From NCBI GenBank assembly GCA_905147135.1, contig LR990056.1, positions 16,936,001-17,000,000 on the forward strand: a stretch of 64,000 nucleotides of DNA, given 5' to 3'. This stretch comes from Blastobasis lacticolella (lineage: Eukaryota; Arthropoda; Insecta; Lepidoptera; Blastobasidae). Below the pieces are notes generated by a model. It did not search any database. It had not been told where the DNA came from and worked only from the letters and a program-made list of their open reading frames with translations. Shown piece by piece: positions 46,679 to 58,189 of the stretch (its first letter is position 1; every line of letters starts with the position of its first letter). The translations under genes and the position numbers were made by a program.

Positions 46679-46995
46679 AAGCGCATACGTTTGGTTTGAT
46701 CGAGCCCATTTGATCATGCCTTTGAATAAAACGCCATGAGATATAAAGCAGTTAAAAACCTTGCTTGCTTTCCTCGCCTCGTTTGATACATGCAGAGTAG
46801 ATACAAGTGCCTAAATGATTTTGCCATTCGCGATTGATTCGGCATCGATCAACTGGACGCCTGAGCGGCATTTCACAATGGGGTTTGGTCGGACGAATGT
46901 AGATTGATTAATTTTTGCCAGAATGGCTTTACTGGCCCGCTATCTATGATTACGTTGAGATATCAACCATTAAATTGAGTCTGTTAACCTTTTTT
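46679..46995. other. No gene recognised
   Basis: Begins right at the MITE edge; a further 'gcccatttgatcatgcc' echo of the MITE arm occurs near 46706. Otherwise unassigned. Confidence 0.45.
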
Positions 46996-46997
46996 CA

Positions 46998-47308
46998 TTA
47001 TTATTAACGCGGAGAATGTAATGCGAAAGTCTTGTATGGGACTCCCAGCGTTCACCGGTCTAGCCACTAAATCCCGCGGCGCTCCTACATCGCCTGAATG
47101 GAGGTGTCATGAGACCAGCCGAAACCTTGTCGTCCACGACACTATGCTTATAACATTTTTATTACGCGGGGAATGCATTACGCACAATACCCGCCGTCGG
47201 GGGACGAGGGGCCTGTGTGGGACTCCCTGCGTTCGCCGGTCCACCCACTAAACCCTACATCGCCTGAGAGCAGTCGAAACCTTGTCATCTACGACACCTC
47301 CTACGGGC
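46998..47308 (+). repeat. Direct duplication of a GC-rich ~155-bp unit
   Basis: Both units carry, in order, 'ttattaacgcgg.gaatg', 'tatgggactccc.gcgttc'-type, 'accggtctagccactaaa'-type, 'ctacatcgcctga' and 'cgaaaccttgtc.tc.acgacac'. Divergence is about 15-20% by eye. The second unit runs straight into a GC-rich stretch. Confidence 0.8.
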
Positions 47309-47495
47309 GGTCGTCGCCTTACGCGGCGGGTTCGCCATGCCGGGTCCCCTTGCGAGGGGCGGCTGGTAATAGCCGAAAGCGCCGAACTATTCCCATCCGA
47401 TGCTGGTGGACGCAGAGGTGCCCTCGCACCTCCGTTCCGCTGGCCACCACCGGGAGCGAAAAGAGAACGGTTGCACATCCGTCGTGCCTATTAAC
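47309..47495 (+). other. GC-rich segment following the duplication
   Basis: Open on both strands for 70-108 codons, with Arg/Pro/Gly-rich peptides typical of GC-rich DNA. It may be an ORF1 or 5' UTR fragment of a site-specific (R1/TRAS-like) LINE, but no motif proves this. Confidence 0.35.
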
Positions 47496-49075
47496 TTAGG
47501 GCACGTGTCGTCATAGTTTTACTGATAACGATGGGTAGGAGTTATTCGTTCGATAGTGTTATTTTTTGTAAATTCCATTAATCACATGGACAGTTATTGA
47601 TCCTCGGAATGTTTTGGAGATATCTATAATCTTATCTAGATAGTACTTAGTTGTACAAGGAATGTCTTGTTACATTACGTGTAGGTATTAGCTGTTGAGC
47701 TTCGATGTTTAATAATATAATTGTTAAACGCTGAAAAGTAAGAGCGCAATCGCAAACATTTTGAGATAGTATTAATTTGATAAATTTACTGCGTATCAGT
47801 TTTTGCTTATGATTTCTTGGCTACCACCCAGGTAGGCCACTCGCATGCGTTGATAGAAAAAAATTATAATTATAGAAATAGCAGCGGTGCGTTGCCCGAT
47901 TTTAAAATAAATCTTCGTTTTTATTTCATCTTCACTTAACACAATCTCATTTCATTAGAAGACTCCGTATCCATACAGAGGGTATATTTAATGTAATGTA
48001 ATGAGTAGTAATGACACATCCCTATCGTACGATGGTACTATTTAGTTCCTTGTAGATATTTCACATTATAGATAATATTTCATAATGTGTTGTCATTTGT
48101 GAGCAATAGACTTTATCTTCCAATTGGGAAATACAGTCACCGAGTAAGTAAGAAAATAACCAAGACGAACTGACATTCGCCTTGGTCATTACGATACGAG
48201 CCTCCTGAAGTCCTGATACTACGGGTGACCAAGGACTGAGGTTATTACTTGCGATCAGGTGACCTGAACCACTCACTTTCTCCTTACTTGGGCATAAAGC
48301 AGCCCGGGGAAGTATCTCTGTTTTAATCGTATTGTCTTCCGGTGAGAAATAGAAGTGTCTTTGGCAGTATTTGTTACCAGAGCTACATGTTGATGATTTT
48401 AGAGGTTTTCGCATTGGTGATGCCCATGGTGCTGGTTAATGTCCGTAGGTAGCGGTGGCCAAGTACCATATTTTTATCTGCCGATGCGTTTTGCCCTACG
48501 CCTTACCCTATTATCTAGAGGTCGACTCTCCTCGTCCGCAACTCCCCATTCCATTTAGTTTATACCAATTGACATCAAAATATATACACTCTCTCTCTCA
48601 CTATTTCCTTTAAAATACATATGAGCTGGTAAACTAGCATACACTTTGCGTCAGGAAGTACTCACTTATGTTATATTAGGTTATTCGGTACACTCGTTAC
48701 CTCGATCTAGATCTGCCGAGCAAATGTTGACCCTCCACTTGTCTCAGAATTCGGTAAAGACCTTCCTATATAAAGTGCGAGATAACAGTATCCAGCTTAC
48801 GACGCGTGGATGCCGAATACCGGGCGAAGTGGAGAAGAATTTGTAGGCAAGCGGACCCTGGCAGTGGCCGGGATAAGCGCCAGGACGATGATGATGACAG
48901 TATCCAGTTTCTTGTGCGTTTTATTCTAGAAATGACTATTTATTTGGGAAAGGCTATGATGTTTCATTGGCGCATGTTCTCTTCCATTTCCACTTCGTTT
49001 GTTTTAGACTTTCAGTGGCTGTTTTCAGATGACTGACAAAGTATCAAATTCCAATATCTTATTATGCCCGGAGAA
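47496..49075. other. No confident gene
   Basis: A 117-codon minus-strand frame (48061-48414) has balanced codon use (for example NKYCQRHFYFSPEDNTI) but no recognised motif. Next to it, 48418-48500 is a decayed LINE-B-like tail ('attggtgatgcccatggtg'). Confidence 0.4.
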
Positions 49076-49246
49076 TCTTTCCCTGGCGAGTACAACATGG
49101 AGTTCTTCAAGAAAGGGGTAAAAAGGTTTTTACGGGGTTGGCAACGCGTGGGTGATGCCCCTGGTATTGCAAACGTCCATAGGTTGCGGTGACTGTTTAC
49201 CATAAGGCAGGCCGTAAGCTTGTTTGCCACCTTAGTGGTATAAAAA
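49076..49246 (+). repeat. LINE family C C-terminus and tail
   Basis: In frame: FPGEYNMEFFKKGVKRFLRG then WQRVGDAPGIANVHRL, followed by 'caggccgtaagcttgtttgc' and 'ccttagtggtataaaaaa'. This is the longest C-family copy and shows that the repeated tail is the end of a LINE ORF. Confidence 0.9.
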
Positions 49247-49635
49247 AATGCTCACATCCGCCTACGTAGGATTCAAACCTTTCGGGTGCTTTCAATTTTC
49301 CTGCGGGGCCGTGGGTGGATTCCTTTTGCAATATCAAATGCCTCTCAATCAATTGACTCGTGAGTGCCTTTCTATCGCTGAAAATGTTTTCACAAGCGTA
49401 TCAGTAGCACGAGAGGTTATAGTGTGTTGAGTTTTTCCTTATTTGTCCAATTTAAACGATGCCACGTCACTTTTGAAGCGTGTCGCTTAATTTATTTTGC
49501 ATGTGACTTTCTTTATCACACGCGACATGAAGTGAACAGCAGTCTGTATTTAATACATGTTACGATGTTGGCAAAACCCATTCGCTCGCGCATAATATTT
49601 TTAAGTGAAACGAAATCTGTAGCAATTAAATATGT

Positions 49636-49815
49636 ACCTCATCACAGCCCGTAATAATCCACTGCAGGACTTAGGGCCTCTCCCAAGAAAGGGGAAGTTA
49701 TTGCCATAATCTCCACGCTTGGCAGGCGGGTTGGAGATCGCAGTGTTTAAATATAACAATAGAAAATGCTGCTGCCCATTTTCCAGACTACGGACACTCT
49801 TGATCTTTTGCCTTA
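49636..49815 (-). repeat. SINE-2 copy (5'-truncated)
   Basis: Minus orientation, from 'catcacagcccgtaataatc' to 'actcttgatcttttgcctta'. About 80 bases of the SINE 5' end are missing. Confidence 0.92.
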
Positions 49816-49831
49816 GTAGGTATTATATACA

Positions 49832-49958
49832 TACATATCCTCTCACATTTTCCCCGTAGGAGTAAGCAGAGACCACATCGTTCCACTTGCTACGGTCCTG
49901 ACTGATCTCTCTCGCTTCTTCCACATTCATCAACGTTTTCATACATGCTCGTCGGTTT
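49832..49958. repeat. Dispersed repeat H, copy 1
   Basis: Contains 'tctcacattttccccgtagg', 'ttccacttgctacggtcctg' and 'atctctctcgcttcttccac'. It is repeated at the right edge of the window (63855-63945). Confidence 0.65.
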
Positions 49959-51410
49959 AGTGTACCTACTCTTAACCTGACCTTTTTTTAAAATTTATCC
50001 GTACTTTATAACGGATACATGTTAACGGATACATTTAGCATAATATCAAGAAAGACGGCTTTAAATGGAGGGCTTTCTATTGTAGTGGCACCATTCAACT
50101 CCGACCCAATTACCACCCCCAAGGCTACCGCCGAAGGTCAAGGTTATAGGGCGCACACTTTGCCAACCGTAGAGTACTTAAACGGTCAAACCATTATCGG
50201 CCATGCTAGCCTTACAATTATGCCGAAAATCTATTGGCACAATTATTGGTCTGGGATACCCTGAAAGGTACGAGAGATATTGTGTCATTTGATTTTCGGC
50301 TTTATTTGTTTTTCGCAAGGTCGTTATTGGCTCGCTTAGCTTTGGCCATGTGTGCGTCGGACTGGCGAGTCAACATTTACTAAAAGGCTTAGCTCCGGAA
50401 CTGGGCGCTTCCGTTTGCCGAAGATTTAGTGGATCCACGTCAACGTTGGCACTTGATACTGTCGACTTTGAAACCTTGATGTGTTGGACTCATTTCTCTT
50501 TTGAAGGTAGATAGTAAGATAATATAAATGCATGGTCAAAGCGACATGCAAGATGTTAAGGTCCCATTGCGGTGGGCAAGTAGTTTCTATCAAAAAATTA
50601 CTAATCCAATGGAATCTTTGGAACTATGGTATATTAATAATATTTTAAGGATGGATGGCTTGGCTTTTTCAAAACATGAGAAAGGGACATTTTACACCAT
50701 CCTCATTTTTGTGTGCCTATTAATCAGAAAAATATTGTTTCATGTTCACGTCCACATTAGTTGATAAAGATTTGGCTTAATCGCTTTAGGTTCGAAGGTT
50801 TCATTCTAATAATAAGATTTTTGACAAAAACAAAATGTCCGCCGCAATGGACCTTTAATCGCGACAGAATTTTTCAGCTTTTGCTTGCAATTCCATTGCA
50901 GACTCACGAACGATCCAGAGCAATCTATGTAAATGGTTGTTATGAATATTAATAAATCGAAATATTATCTGGCGAGGACCCTTCGCTTTATTAAATCTTG
51001 TTGGTACTAGAAATAGGATATTGAACAATTCGTCCCGAAAATCCAATATCGTGCCAAGACTCGGTAATTTGCAAGAATATTTCATCACCCATTCAAATGT
51101 TCGAATCGAATGGAGCGAACGGAGTCGTCGCCTCGTATAGGTACAGAAGAAGAAAACTTCCCGTGTTACCAAAACATCGCTAAAGTCGCGTTTGTTAACT
51201 GTCAGAATATAATTACAGGGGAAAATCAACCTTGTCGCATTTTGACGATCACTTCTTCATTTCATTTCACTCCTAACTTTGTGACGCTGATTGTGTGGCG
51301 CCTAAATGCTTAAGACGTCAACTTAGACCCTAAGGTTAGTGCAATCGGGCGTAAGACACAAAACAATTCCCACATATGAAACATGGCAAACATTTTGTCC
51401 GACATAAAAG
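49959..51410. other. No confident gene
   Basis: 50019-50264 has an 81-codon plus-strand frame with fairly even codon use (VVAPFNSDPITTPKATAEGQ), but no acceptor, donor or motif that I trust. Confidence 0.4.
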
Positions 51411-51411
51411 A

Positions 51412-51650
51412 AATTGTGTTTCTGCCGGTGAGTAAGGTTTCCAGTGCTCCATGGGGTGGGGATTTGGGGAACCGTGGCTTTGGCAGTGGAGTGGCATTTG
51501 CCTTTTGCTGCCAGAGCAACGTGTTATAGAGGTAGGCAACGCATTAGCGATACTCTTGGTGTTGCTAATGTCTATAGGCAGTGGTGACCACTTTCCATCA
51601 GGTGGCCCGCTTGCCTGTTTGCCTACTGTTTGACATAAAAAAAAAGCGAT
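51412..51650 (+). repeat. SINE-4 (LINE-B-tailed), copy 2
   Basis: From 'tgtttctgccggtgagtaag' to 'gtttgacataaaaaaaaa'. Very close to the copies at 32.2 and 63.8 kb, with a few substitutions and one short deletion. Confidence 0.92.
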
Positions 51651-52785
51651 TTCAAAGAACACTGTCATATCGGAACTATGTTAGGGACGCTACACTTTGT
51701 GTACCTACTCGTTTGCTACACATCCCCTTTAACGAAGCCACTGGGGCGTGTGAGTAAACACATATTCACATAAACGTTAATGTCAGGGTCACATCGCGCG
51801 TTACCACTGTCTCCAGGCTGTTGAAAGTAGGTGTGTGACCCTAATGAGGGTAGGTGTCGCATAGTTAGTCTATATGAGGGTAGGATGGTGTGATGGCTCA
51901 CTCTGATAATTGCTCGCTTTGATGGACTGGCTGTTTTATACGGGGATACGCCCTCGCAACGCGAATGTTCTGGGTGAAAGTTTTGAAGGATAGTGGCTCT
52001 GATTACTCATGTTAGCAACTTCTGTCTTATCCACTGTGCGGCCTGTAACTTTTCAAGTTCAGTTCATAACGTTTTGTTGTAGGTACTCGTAGGTTTTATG
52101 AATTACAATTTCCATGTAATGGCTTCTATATATACTACACTATATATATATAACACATCTAATCAAAGTAGATCAGTAGATTTGTCGGTCGGCTTTGTAG
52201 GTATTTATAGGTATTGTAGGTTATTAGTAGGTAGAGAACTTTGAAAGAAATCATGTATTTTTGACAGATTTTTGTGTATATGCATATTTTTTTATTCTAC
52301 GGTAGGAAGTGGTCGCAACACAATATTTTCTTTATCCTATATTATCCCAAAACACAACATAACCCACTCCGGTGCATCTGTCCCACTATTACGTCACAGA
52401 CGTCGCGACTCAGTCACAGAGCGTAATAGGAAGTGGTGACAATAGTCGCCGAGCTGTCTGCGAGGAGGCTTACCGGCGTCGACAATGGCACTCGGCGAGA
52501 CAAGAACCTCGGCTACGAGACGAGACTCGCAATGAGGACGGCTCACTGCTTTGCGGACGCTAAAATTAGAGCGCCCGGCGCCGTACTTTTACTACGGTGT
52601 TTGGGAACTGATTGTGCTTAGTGAGTGATAGGGTTAAACAGAGAAAGCAGTGGATTTAAATAAAAACTATAATTAATTGTGCCATTACATTACAGGCACG
52701 GGCGCAGTATGATTCTTCCCACTCAGGTTTTTAAGCTGTCTCCGTAATTATACTGCAAAAATAATATTTCTCTTCGCCCGTCCAA
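51651..52785. other. No confident gene; CpG-rich patch
   Basis: A TA-repeat lies near 52127-52162. Between 52380 and 52620 the DNA becomes CpG-rich with open frames in two registers, but no splice signal or motif identifies a gene. Confidence 0.45.
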
Positions 52786-52789
52786 TGTG

Positions 52790-52985
52790 TGGGTTAGTCG
52801 GGCAGAAACTTTTTGAAGTGCCACACCGCGTCTGTCTATCTGTCTGTTCGCGATAAACTCATAAACTACTGAATGGATATTCATGCACCCAATATACAGA
52901 GTGATTCATGAGGAAGGTTTACGTGTATAATTTATTAAGGTTACTACCCGTGCGAAGCCGGGGCGAATTGCTAGTACTATTATAC
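52790..52985 (+). repeat. Helitron-like repeat, 3' end
   Basis: Contains 'cgcgtctgtctatctgtctg', 'agagtgattcatgaggaagg' and 'ctacccgtgcgaagccgggg', ending 'cgaattgctag' followed by T. GC-rich hairpin near the end plus CTAG/T is the Helitron 3' signature. Confidence 0.65.
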
Positions 52986-53189
52986 AATAGCGTTTTAGCT
53001 AAGTTAGAAGCAGCGCTGCAGCAGCTGAAAGCACAGCGCGCGTTTGATCAGAGTTTGCCGGATGAACTTGCGTCTGAGAAATTCAATTTCTGGCTTAACT
53101 GTTGAATTTGGTATTCCACTGATACAGGTGAAATGTATTTCTAAATGTATAACTCCGGATTGCACTGCAATGTCGAAGAGTAGCTTTAA

Positions 53190-53290
53190 ACTTGTCTTTT
53201 GTGTCACTGTATGTTTCCTTCCTACTTTCCTACCCCCCTCTTTTTTGACGATTCATTGCCCCAATCAATAAATAAACTTTGAGTTTTAGT
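53190..53290 (+). repeat. LINE family E 3' end
   Basis: Contains 'gtgtcactgtatgtttcctt', 'cctactttcctacccccctc', 'tttttgacgattc' and 'caatcaataaataaac'. Confidence 0.65.
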
Positions 53291-53910
53291 TTTGTTCGTT
53301 TGCTGTGATAGGGTTTTTATTCCTAGACGGATACTATCGTCTGCTGGTATCAGGAAAGAGGTCCCGCGACAAGCTAAGCTTGACATCACGATCCCTGGCA
53401 GAGGCCGGATTGACCGCTACGATGATGATAATGAGTAGGTTCGATCATGTTACCGTTAAATGGAATGTTTTTCTAGAATCCATTAGTTGGGTGTGTATCT
53501 GCATAAATACAACGGTCAATAGTATACGATAATTGAACGCTCAAACAGTATGACTATGAGTAACGTGCTCGTAATCGTGTACTTCACTATCGATAATGCC
53601 CAATGAATACACCGAATAGATGTACCAGACCAAATATCATGAGACCAACAGCTCATGAGCTGAACAAATATCATGATTTTCGGCCAGCAAATGACTGGAG
53701 CACGATCCGCTCATTATGCTGACTGTTGTTGTTAAATAATATCCTATATCCGGTTCGACGATAAGAGATGACTTTAGTTTCTATTTCATTAATATGACGA
53801 TTTATTGCGCGTTATACCCACTCAAAATGAGTTTCTGCTAGAAATCATGTGTTCTCCAACTTCTCAGGAACAAAAGGGCTACCCTAGCATTAGTGGTGGC
53901 TCAAGTCCCC
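53291..53910. other. No gene recognised
   Basis: Unassigned, ending at the start of LINE-B coding similarity. Confidence 0.5.
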
Positions 53911-54382
53911 AAGGTGGTGGCGCCGTACGAATTGTCGACGATCCCATACAAACAAGCAAGTTAAAACCACTGGCTAACCGAAGGGACTTTGGCTCCCTGT
54001 GTGTGTTCTATCGGCTGTACAATGGGGAGTGTTCCGAGGAACTTTTCGATCTGGTGCCCACAGCACCATTCCGCCATCGCACCACCCGCCATGGGCTGGG
54101 TACTCATCCCCACTACGTAGACCCTCTGTTGGTCACCACGCGAAGGTTCGAAAGAACGTTTCTCGCTCGTATGATTCGGATGTGGAATGAGCTCTCAGCC
54201 ACAGTGTTTCCTTTGGACTATGACATGGGATTGTTCAAGAGGTATATTAGAGGTCTCTTTAGAGGCGGGCAACGCATTGGTGACTCCCCTGGTGTTGCTG
54301 ATGTCCATAGGCGGCGGTTACCACTTTCCATCAGGTGGCCCGCTTGCCTGTTTATCTGCCGTGTAACATAAAAAAAAAGTAA
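53911..54382 (+). pseudogene. LINE family B: C-terminal ORF2 fragment with 3' tail
   Basis: An intact frame with AVRIVDDPIQTSKLKPLANR, RDFGSLCVFYRLYNGECSEE, FRHRTTRHGLGTHPHYVD and MIRMWNELSATVFPLDYDMG, then FKRYIRGLFRGGQRIGDSPG. This is the classic moth LINE C-terminal domain after the RT. The frame then runs through the 3' tail (VADVHRRR...) to a stop and 'cataaaaaaaaa'. The ORF fragment is 5'-truncated and has no RT motifs. Its tail is the same as that of SINE-4, so family B machinery may have mobilised that SINE. Confidence 0.92.
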
Positions 54383-54985
54383 AACTTTACCAAGTGCACT
54401 TTAGTTCTCGACCTGAATCTAATTGTTAAAGGTGACTTTCACCGTAGAAAACATACGCTTTAGCATTATAATAATAATAAATAAATATATTTTTATTTCC
54501 TTTCCTTAATCTAGGATACATAATCAGGATTGGACACACCTGTAAAGCAATATACTTGCCTATGTTAGATGTGTCCGCTTTCCCATACACATGTTTCACA
54601 TTACCGTCCATTGCCCCACTCCGTCTTATACCAAACTCTAGCCTGTAGCGATAAATCAAATCTTCATTAAAACGGGCCATAAAGTGCTATTTCGGCGGCG
54701 AGAAAAGCCGTTAATCGTCTTTCTTCCTTTATTACGTGGAAAGCAACAAAAGACCGCCGCCCACAGACAGAAATTACGGCATCCCGTAAGGCCGGTGATG
54801 TCACGGTGTTACGGGCTTTGAAAGAATCAGCCGAGTCATTTCGCGAGCGATTAATGGAGGCTCTGTACTACCGTGTTTTGGTGTATTGATGAGCGTATGG
54901 ACCAGTCTATTGCGTTTGAAGGCTCGTTTGGGATGCTTTGGTTGCGTGTTGCGTATGGCTCAAGGATAGGTAGGAAATATATGCC
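54383..54985. other. No gene recognised
   Basis: Unassigned; AT-rich then moderately GC-rich near 54770. Confidence 0.5.
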
Positions 54986-54990
54986 TAGTG

Positions 54991-55255
54991 GACTGTGAGG
55001 GCGCCGTTGTTTATCCTACGTTATCGAGTAAGAATAATTCCACTTTGTAGCGATTTAAACGTTTAGGAGACCCACAAATCGTTGGTCTGGCCGTGCACAA
55101 ACTAGCACAATTTTTTTTTTGTGATCCGTACTTCGACTGTTTGTACCGATAGTGCTTACATATCCTCTTGTGTGGGTTCTAGAAGTAAAAAACAGGTCTG
55201 TGTCACGTCCTCTTGGCAGTTACGCTTTGTAGCATAATTATAGTCACCAAACCAG
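54991..55255 (+). mobile_element. MITE family 1, right-truncated copy
   Basis: Begins 'gactgtgagggcgccgttg' and follows the 37.5-kb element through 'gagacccacaaatcgttggt', 'cttacatatcctcttgtgtg' and 'tatagtcacc', where it stops. The second arm is missing. Confidence 0.82.
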
Positions 55256-55310
55256 CTATCAGAATCGTAGCTTGTGTCTCTGCCTACCTACGGGGAAGGC
55301 ATGACGTTGT

Positions 55311-55728
55311 GTATGTATATGTCGCAGCCAAATGGTTAAATTAGCCGGTTAATCAAACGGCTAGCTATTTAAGCAGTTATTTAATTGAAAATTGGCCAAA
55401 TTCATGAACTTTGAAAGTAAAGTCAAATGAACGATATTGCTCCGAGTTTACGGAGCTCTTCCATTCATTGTCATAATGCTAACCTAAACTAACCGAATAG
55501 AAACCTAATGCAAACTATTATACTTATTATACTTTGAAGTTATTGTGGGTAGGTTAGCATTGGAACAATGTGTGGAAGAGCTGCGTAAACTCGAGCCAAT
55601 ATCGTTCTTTCAACATCACTTTAAAATCTTATGAAACTGGCAAATTTTCAATTAAATAATTGTTCAAAAAGCTAGCCGTTTAATTAACCGGCTAATTTAA
55701 CCATCCGGCTGCGACACATATACATACA
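55311..55728. mobile_element. MITE family 3, complete foldback element
   Basis: Left end 'gtatgtatatgtcgcagcc' and complement of the right end 'gtatgtatatgtgtcgcagc'. Then both arms read 'ggttaaattagccggttaat' and '.aaacggctagct'. The arms continue inward with 'ttcatgaact.tgaaagtaa'-like and 'gagtttacg.agct' blocks. It adjoins the truncated MITE-1 copy, separated by a scrap of repeat I. Confidence 0.93.
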
Positions 55729-56030
55729 TTGAGCTCTAAAGTACACAAACCCGTTTCTCCCGTCAAACCAAACTGCGCCTCGTCCCAAAGCCGGACGGAT
55801 ATTGGCACGCCGTATACGTCATTCGGGACGGGTCGTTCGCTGCTCGCGTTATGTTTTTACATCCCAATCTCGCGATTCTGGCGCGGCCGACCTTCGCACG
55901 GTTTGCTTCCCCCTTTTTACAAGCTTTTATTCAACTTGCACTGTTCGTATGTATGTAAGTTGTCCGACAAAATTTGCAAACCAATTGTTGGTGTCCGATT
56001 GCGTTGAAATTTGGTACCTTGGATGATTAA
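55729..56030. other. No gene recognised
   Basis: Lies between two MITEs. 'tttgcaaaccaattgttggt' and 'gttgaaatttggtacctt' have the style of repeat-derived sequence. Confidence 0.45.
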
Positions 56031-56032
56031 TA

Positions 56033-56294
56033 TGGTAGAGCTCGTCTAGTCTAAAATGACGCGCCCCACTACTTAGTTAGTTGATTTCGATGTGTGAGTG
56101 CAAATATTGATAACGACACTTCATCTGTGTGGGAGCCAATGAACGACGCGTGCTCCTACGTTTGAATCTCACCGGCAACTGAATGACCAATTACAACGGC
56201 ATTTGTATATGTATTGCGTCCATATTTTAAACTTGCTTGTGTGCGTTAATGCGATAGTGGGGCGCGTCATTTTAAATTAGACGAGCTCTACCAT
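56033..56294. mobile_element. MITE family 2, complete copy
   Basis: Ends 'tggtagagctcgtctagtct' and complement 'tggtagagctcgtctaattt', each followed by 'aaaatgacgcgccccacta'. 262 bp with no coding capacity. A reversed copy lies at 27.8 kb. Confidence 0.95.
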
Positions 56295-56738
56295 GGAGCG
56301 GGTCTGATAATGGATTCGGAAGATATTCATAGGAACTAATGAACGAAAAAGGTACTATAACGCGCGAAAAAAGTTTGTAATGAAAAAAATAGTTTTCATT
56401 TGAGAACTTATTTCACCTCTTTTTTACTTTTATTTCCCTTTCTTGCCCTCTTCGTTTGTGCTGTGCGTTAATGCAGACGCTAGGCAACGACGTTCAAAAT
56501 AGCGCAAGCCCTCTCGGCCTATACTGACGCGTGCGTCCACATCCATATTCATGACCTTGGTTGTTGCATGGCTTACATCTCTCCGCATAGCATGCACTTT
56601 TCCGCCACTGGGCTACTTTCAAAGTTTCACGTTACAATTTACGTACATAGACTTTACTCATGTCTTTGTCCTTTCGCGTAACATATTTATCTTTCTTTCG
56701 CATGCATTCGTCTTTCATCTCTCGCTGTGGGAAACTTA
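56295..56738. other. No gene recognised
   Basis: The phrase 'ggtactataacgcgcga' near 56350 recurs near 63528, both next to repeat copies. Otherwise unassigned. Confidence 0.45.
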
Positions 56739-56739
56739 G

Positions 56740-56960
56740 ATTATATACTTATGGAGCCGGCTCGACTGTTCGCGTTGCGTCCTACCCCTACATTACATCT
56801 ACTTTACCTCTACTTATTCTGTTTTCTTGCGTTAAAACCTTCCTCATTCTTATCAATTGTTGAATACCGCACTAAAATCCTTTGCGTAGTTTACAAGATC
56901 TAAGCGTACATATATAAGGACAGACGGCTTGAAGCTACTTCATTTCATACTATGTATAGA
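56740..56960 (-). repeat. Helitron-like interspersed repeat, 3' portion
   Basis: Same blocks and order as 14145-14350, including 'ctactttacctctac', 'gcgtagtttacaagatctaa' and 'gcgtacatatataaggacag'. Confidence 0.55.
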
Positions 56961-57339
56961 TGTACTACTTAGTACCTACAAAAATAATGGAAACAGACGG
57001 GAAACAATCCTCCATTTATTTCTGTGACTGAACCAAGTTAGCGTAAATAAAAATACACTCGATTGGACTGCTCCGAACCGGGCATAACATGACATCCTAA
57101 TAGTGATAGAGATTGATTGACAGACTGACACGCCGATCTAATAATGACTCGTACAGTAGGTATATACAAAGTTATATTATCAGACACATCTTCCAGTCGG
57201 TTCGGTGTCAATATGATAGTACGTTGTACGGATTGACAGTTCACTCCCCAATGTCCTTTATCAATGTAAATCCATTAGTCAAACGGTTTAATACTTATTT
57301 ACTGTCGTAATTAGCTAGCCTAGCCAACTTTTCACCCAG

Positions 57340-57455
57340 GTCAGATGGCAGTCGCTCCTCTGTAATTATCTGATCTGCCAGATCCAGGATCATGATCAAG
57401 GCGGACCCCGCGGCCACGTGCTCGAGAGCACAACCGGGACATTAACGCCGAGATA
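57340..57455 (+). repeat. SINE-1 body and tail
   Basis: Contains 'caggtcagatggcagtcgct', 'attatctgatctgcca' and 'caaggcggaccccg', ending 'cacaaccgggacattaacgc'. 5'-truncated. Confidence 0.9.
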
Positions 57456-57717
57456 AATTTTTTTATTACCTCCCGACGCGAGTCGATAACTTTGTAAACA
57501 GCAATTAACCGTGGACGCGTGTCTTGAGGATTTAGAAACGAGTGTCAGCAAACGTGAGTTGACTCATGACCGTCGAGGGTTTAATTGCACTGAAAAGATC
57601 TCATTGAGTGGCTATTTATAGTGGCTAATGGATTGGTTGTTAGGACTGCGTCTTCAGTTTTCCTCCATGTTTGTTGAGCGATCCTTTTATCTGTCAGTGT
57701 AGGTATGTATAGTCTGT

Positions 57718-57972
57718 TCGGCCGTGTGGTGTTGTCCGGCACAGTAGAATAGCACCAACCCCTTACATTTGTGGGTGTCGTACAAGGCGACTGCATTCGA
57801 GGCAAAAAATCTAGTCTCCGTAGACTGGAAAATGGGAAGCAACGTTTTCCATTATTATATTTATAACACTGCGATCTCCAACCTGCCCGCCAAGCGAGGT
57901 TATGGCCATAATCTCCCCTTTCGTGGCAGATGCCTTATGTCCTGCAGTTGACTGTTGTCGGCTGTTGATCAT
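57718..57972 (+). repeat. SINE-2 copy, diverged
   Basis: Full span from 'cggccgtgtggtgttgtccg' to 'gttgatcataatgatgatg', with several small indels. One of the older copies. Confidence 0.9.
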
Positions 57973-58189
57973 AATGATGATGACAATGATACTCTTATGA
58001 CACAGAATACCTACTTTTAGTCGCTCGTGAAAAAATGATGGCGCCACTTAGCAGCAAACGTACTCAGTTTGACAATTCATTGTTGCAAAAGCAATAGTTT
58101 CTTTTCACGACTTCCTTGCCAGAATACAGAACTGTAGATATGTGCAGAAAGTAGATCCGCATTGTCAGTTTACCGCAGTCAGCTGTCGT

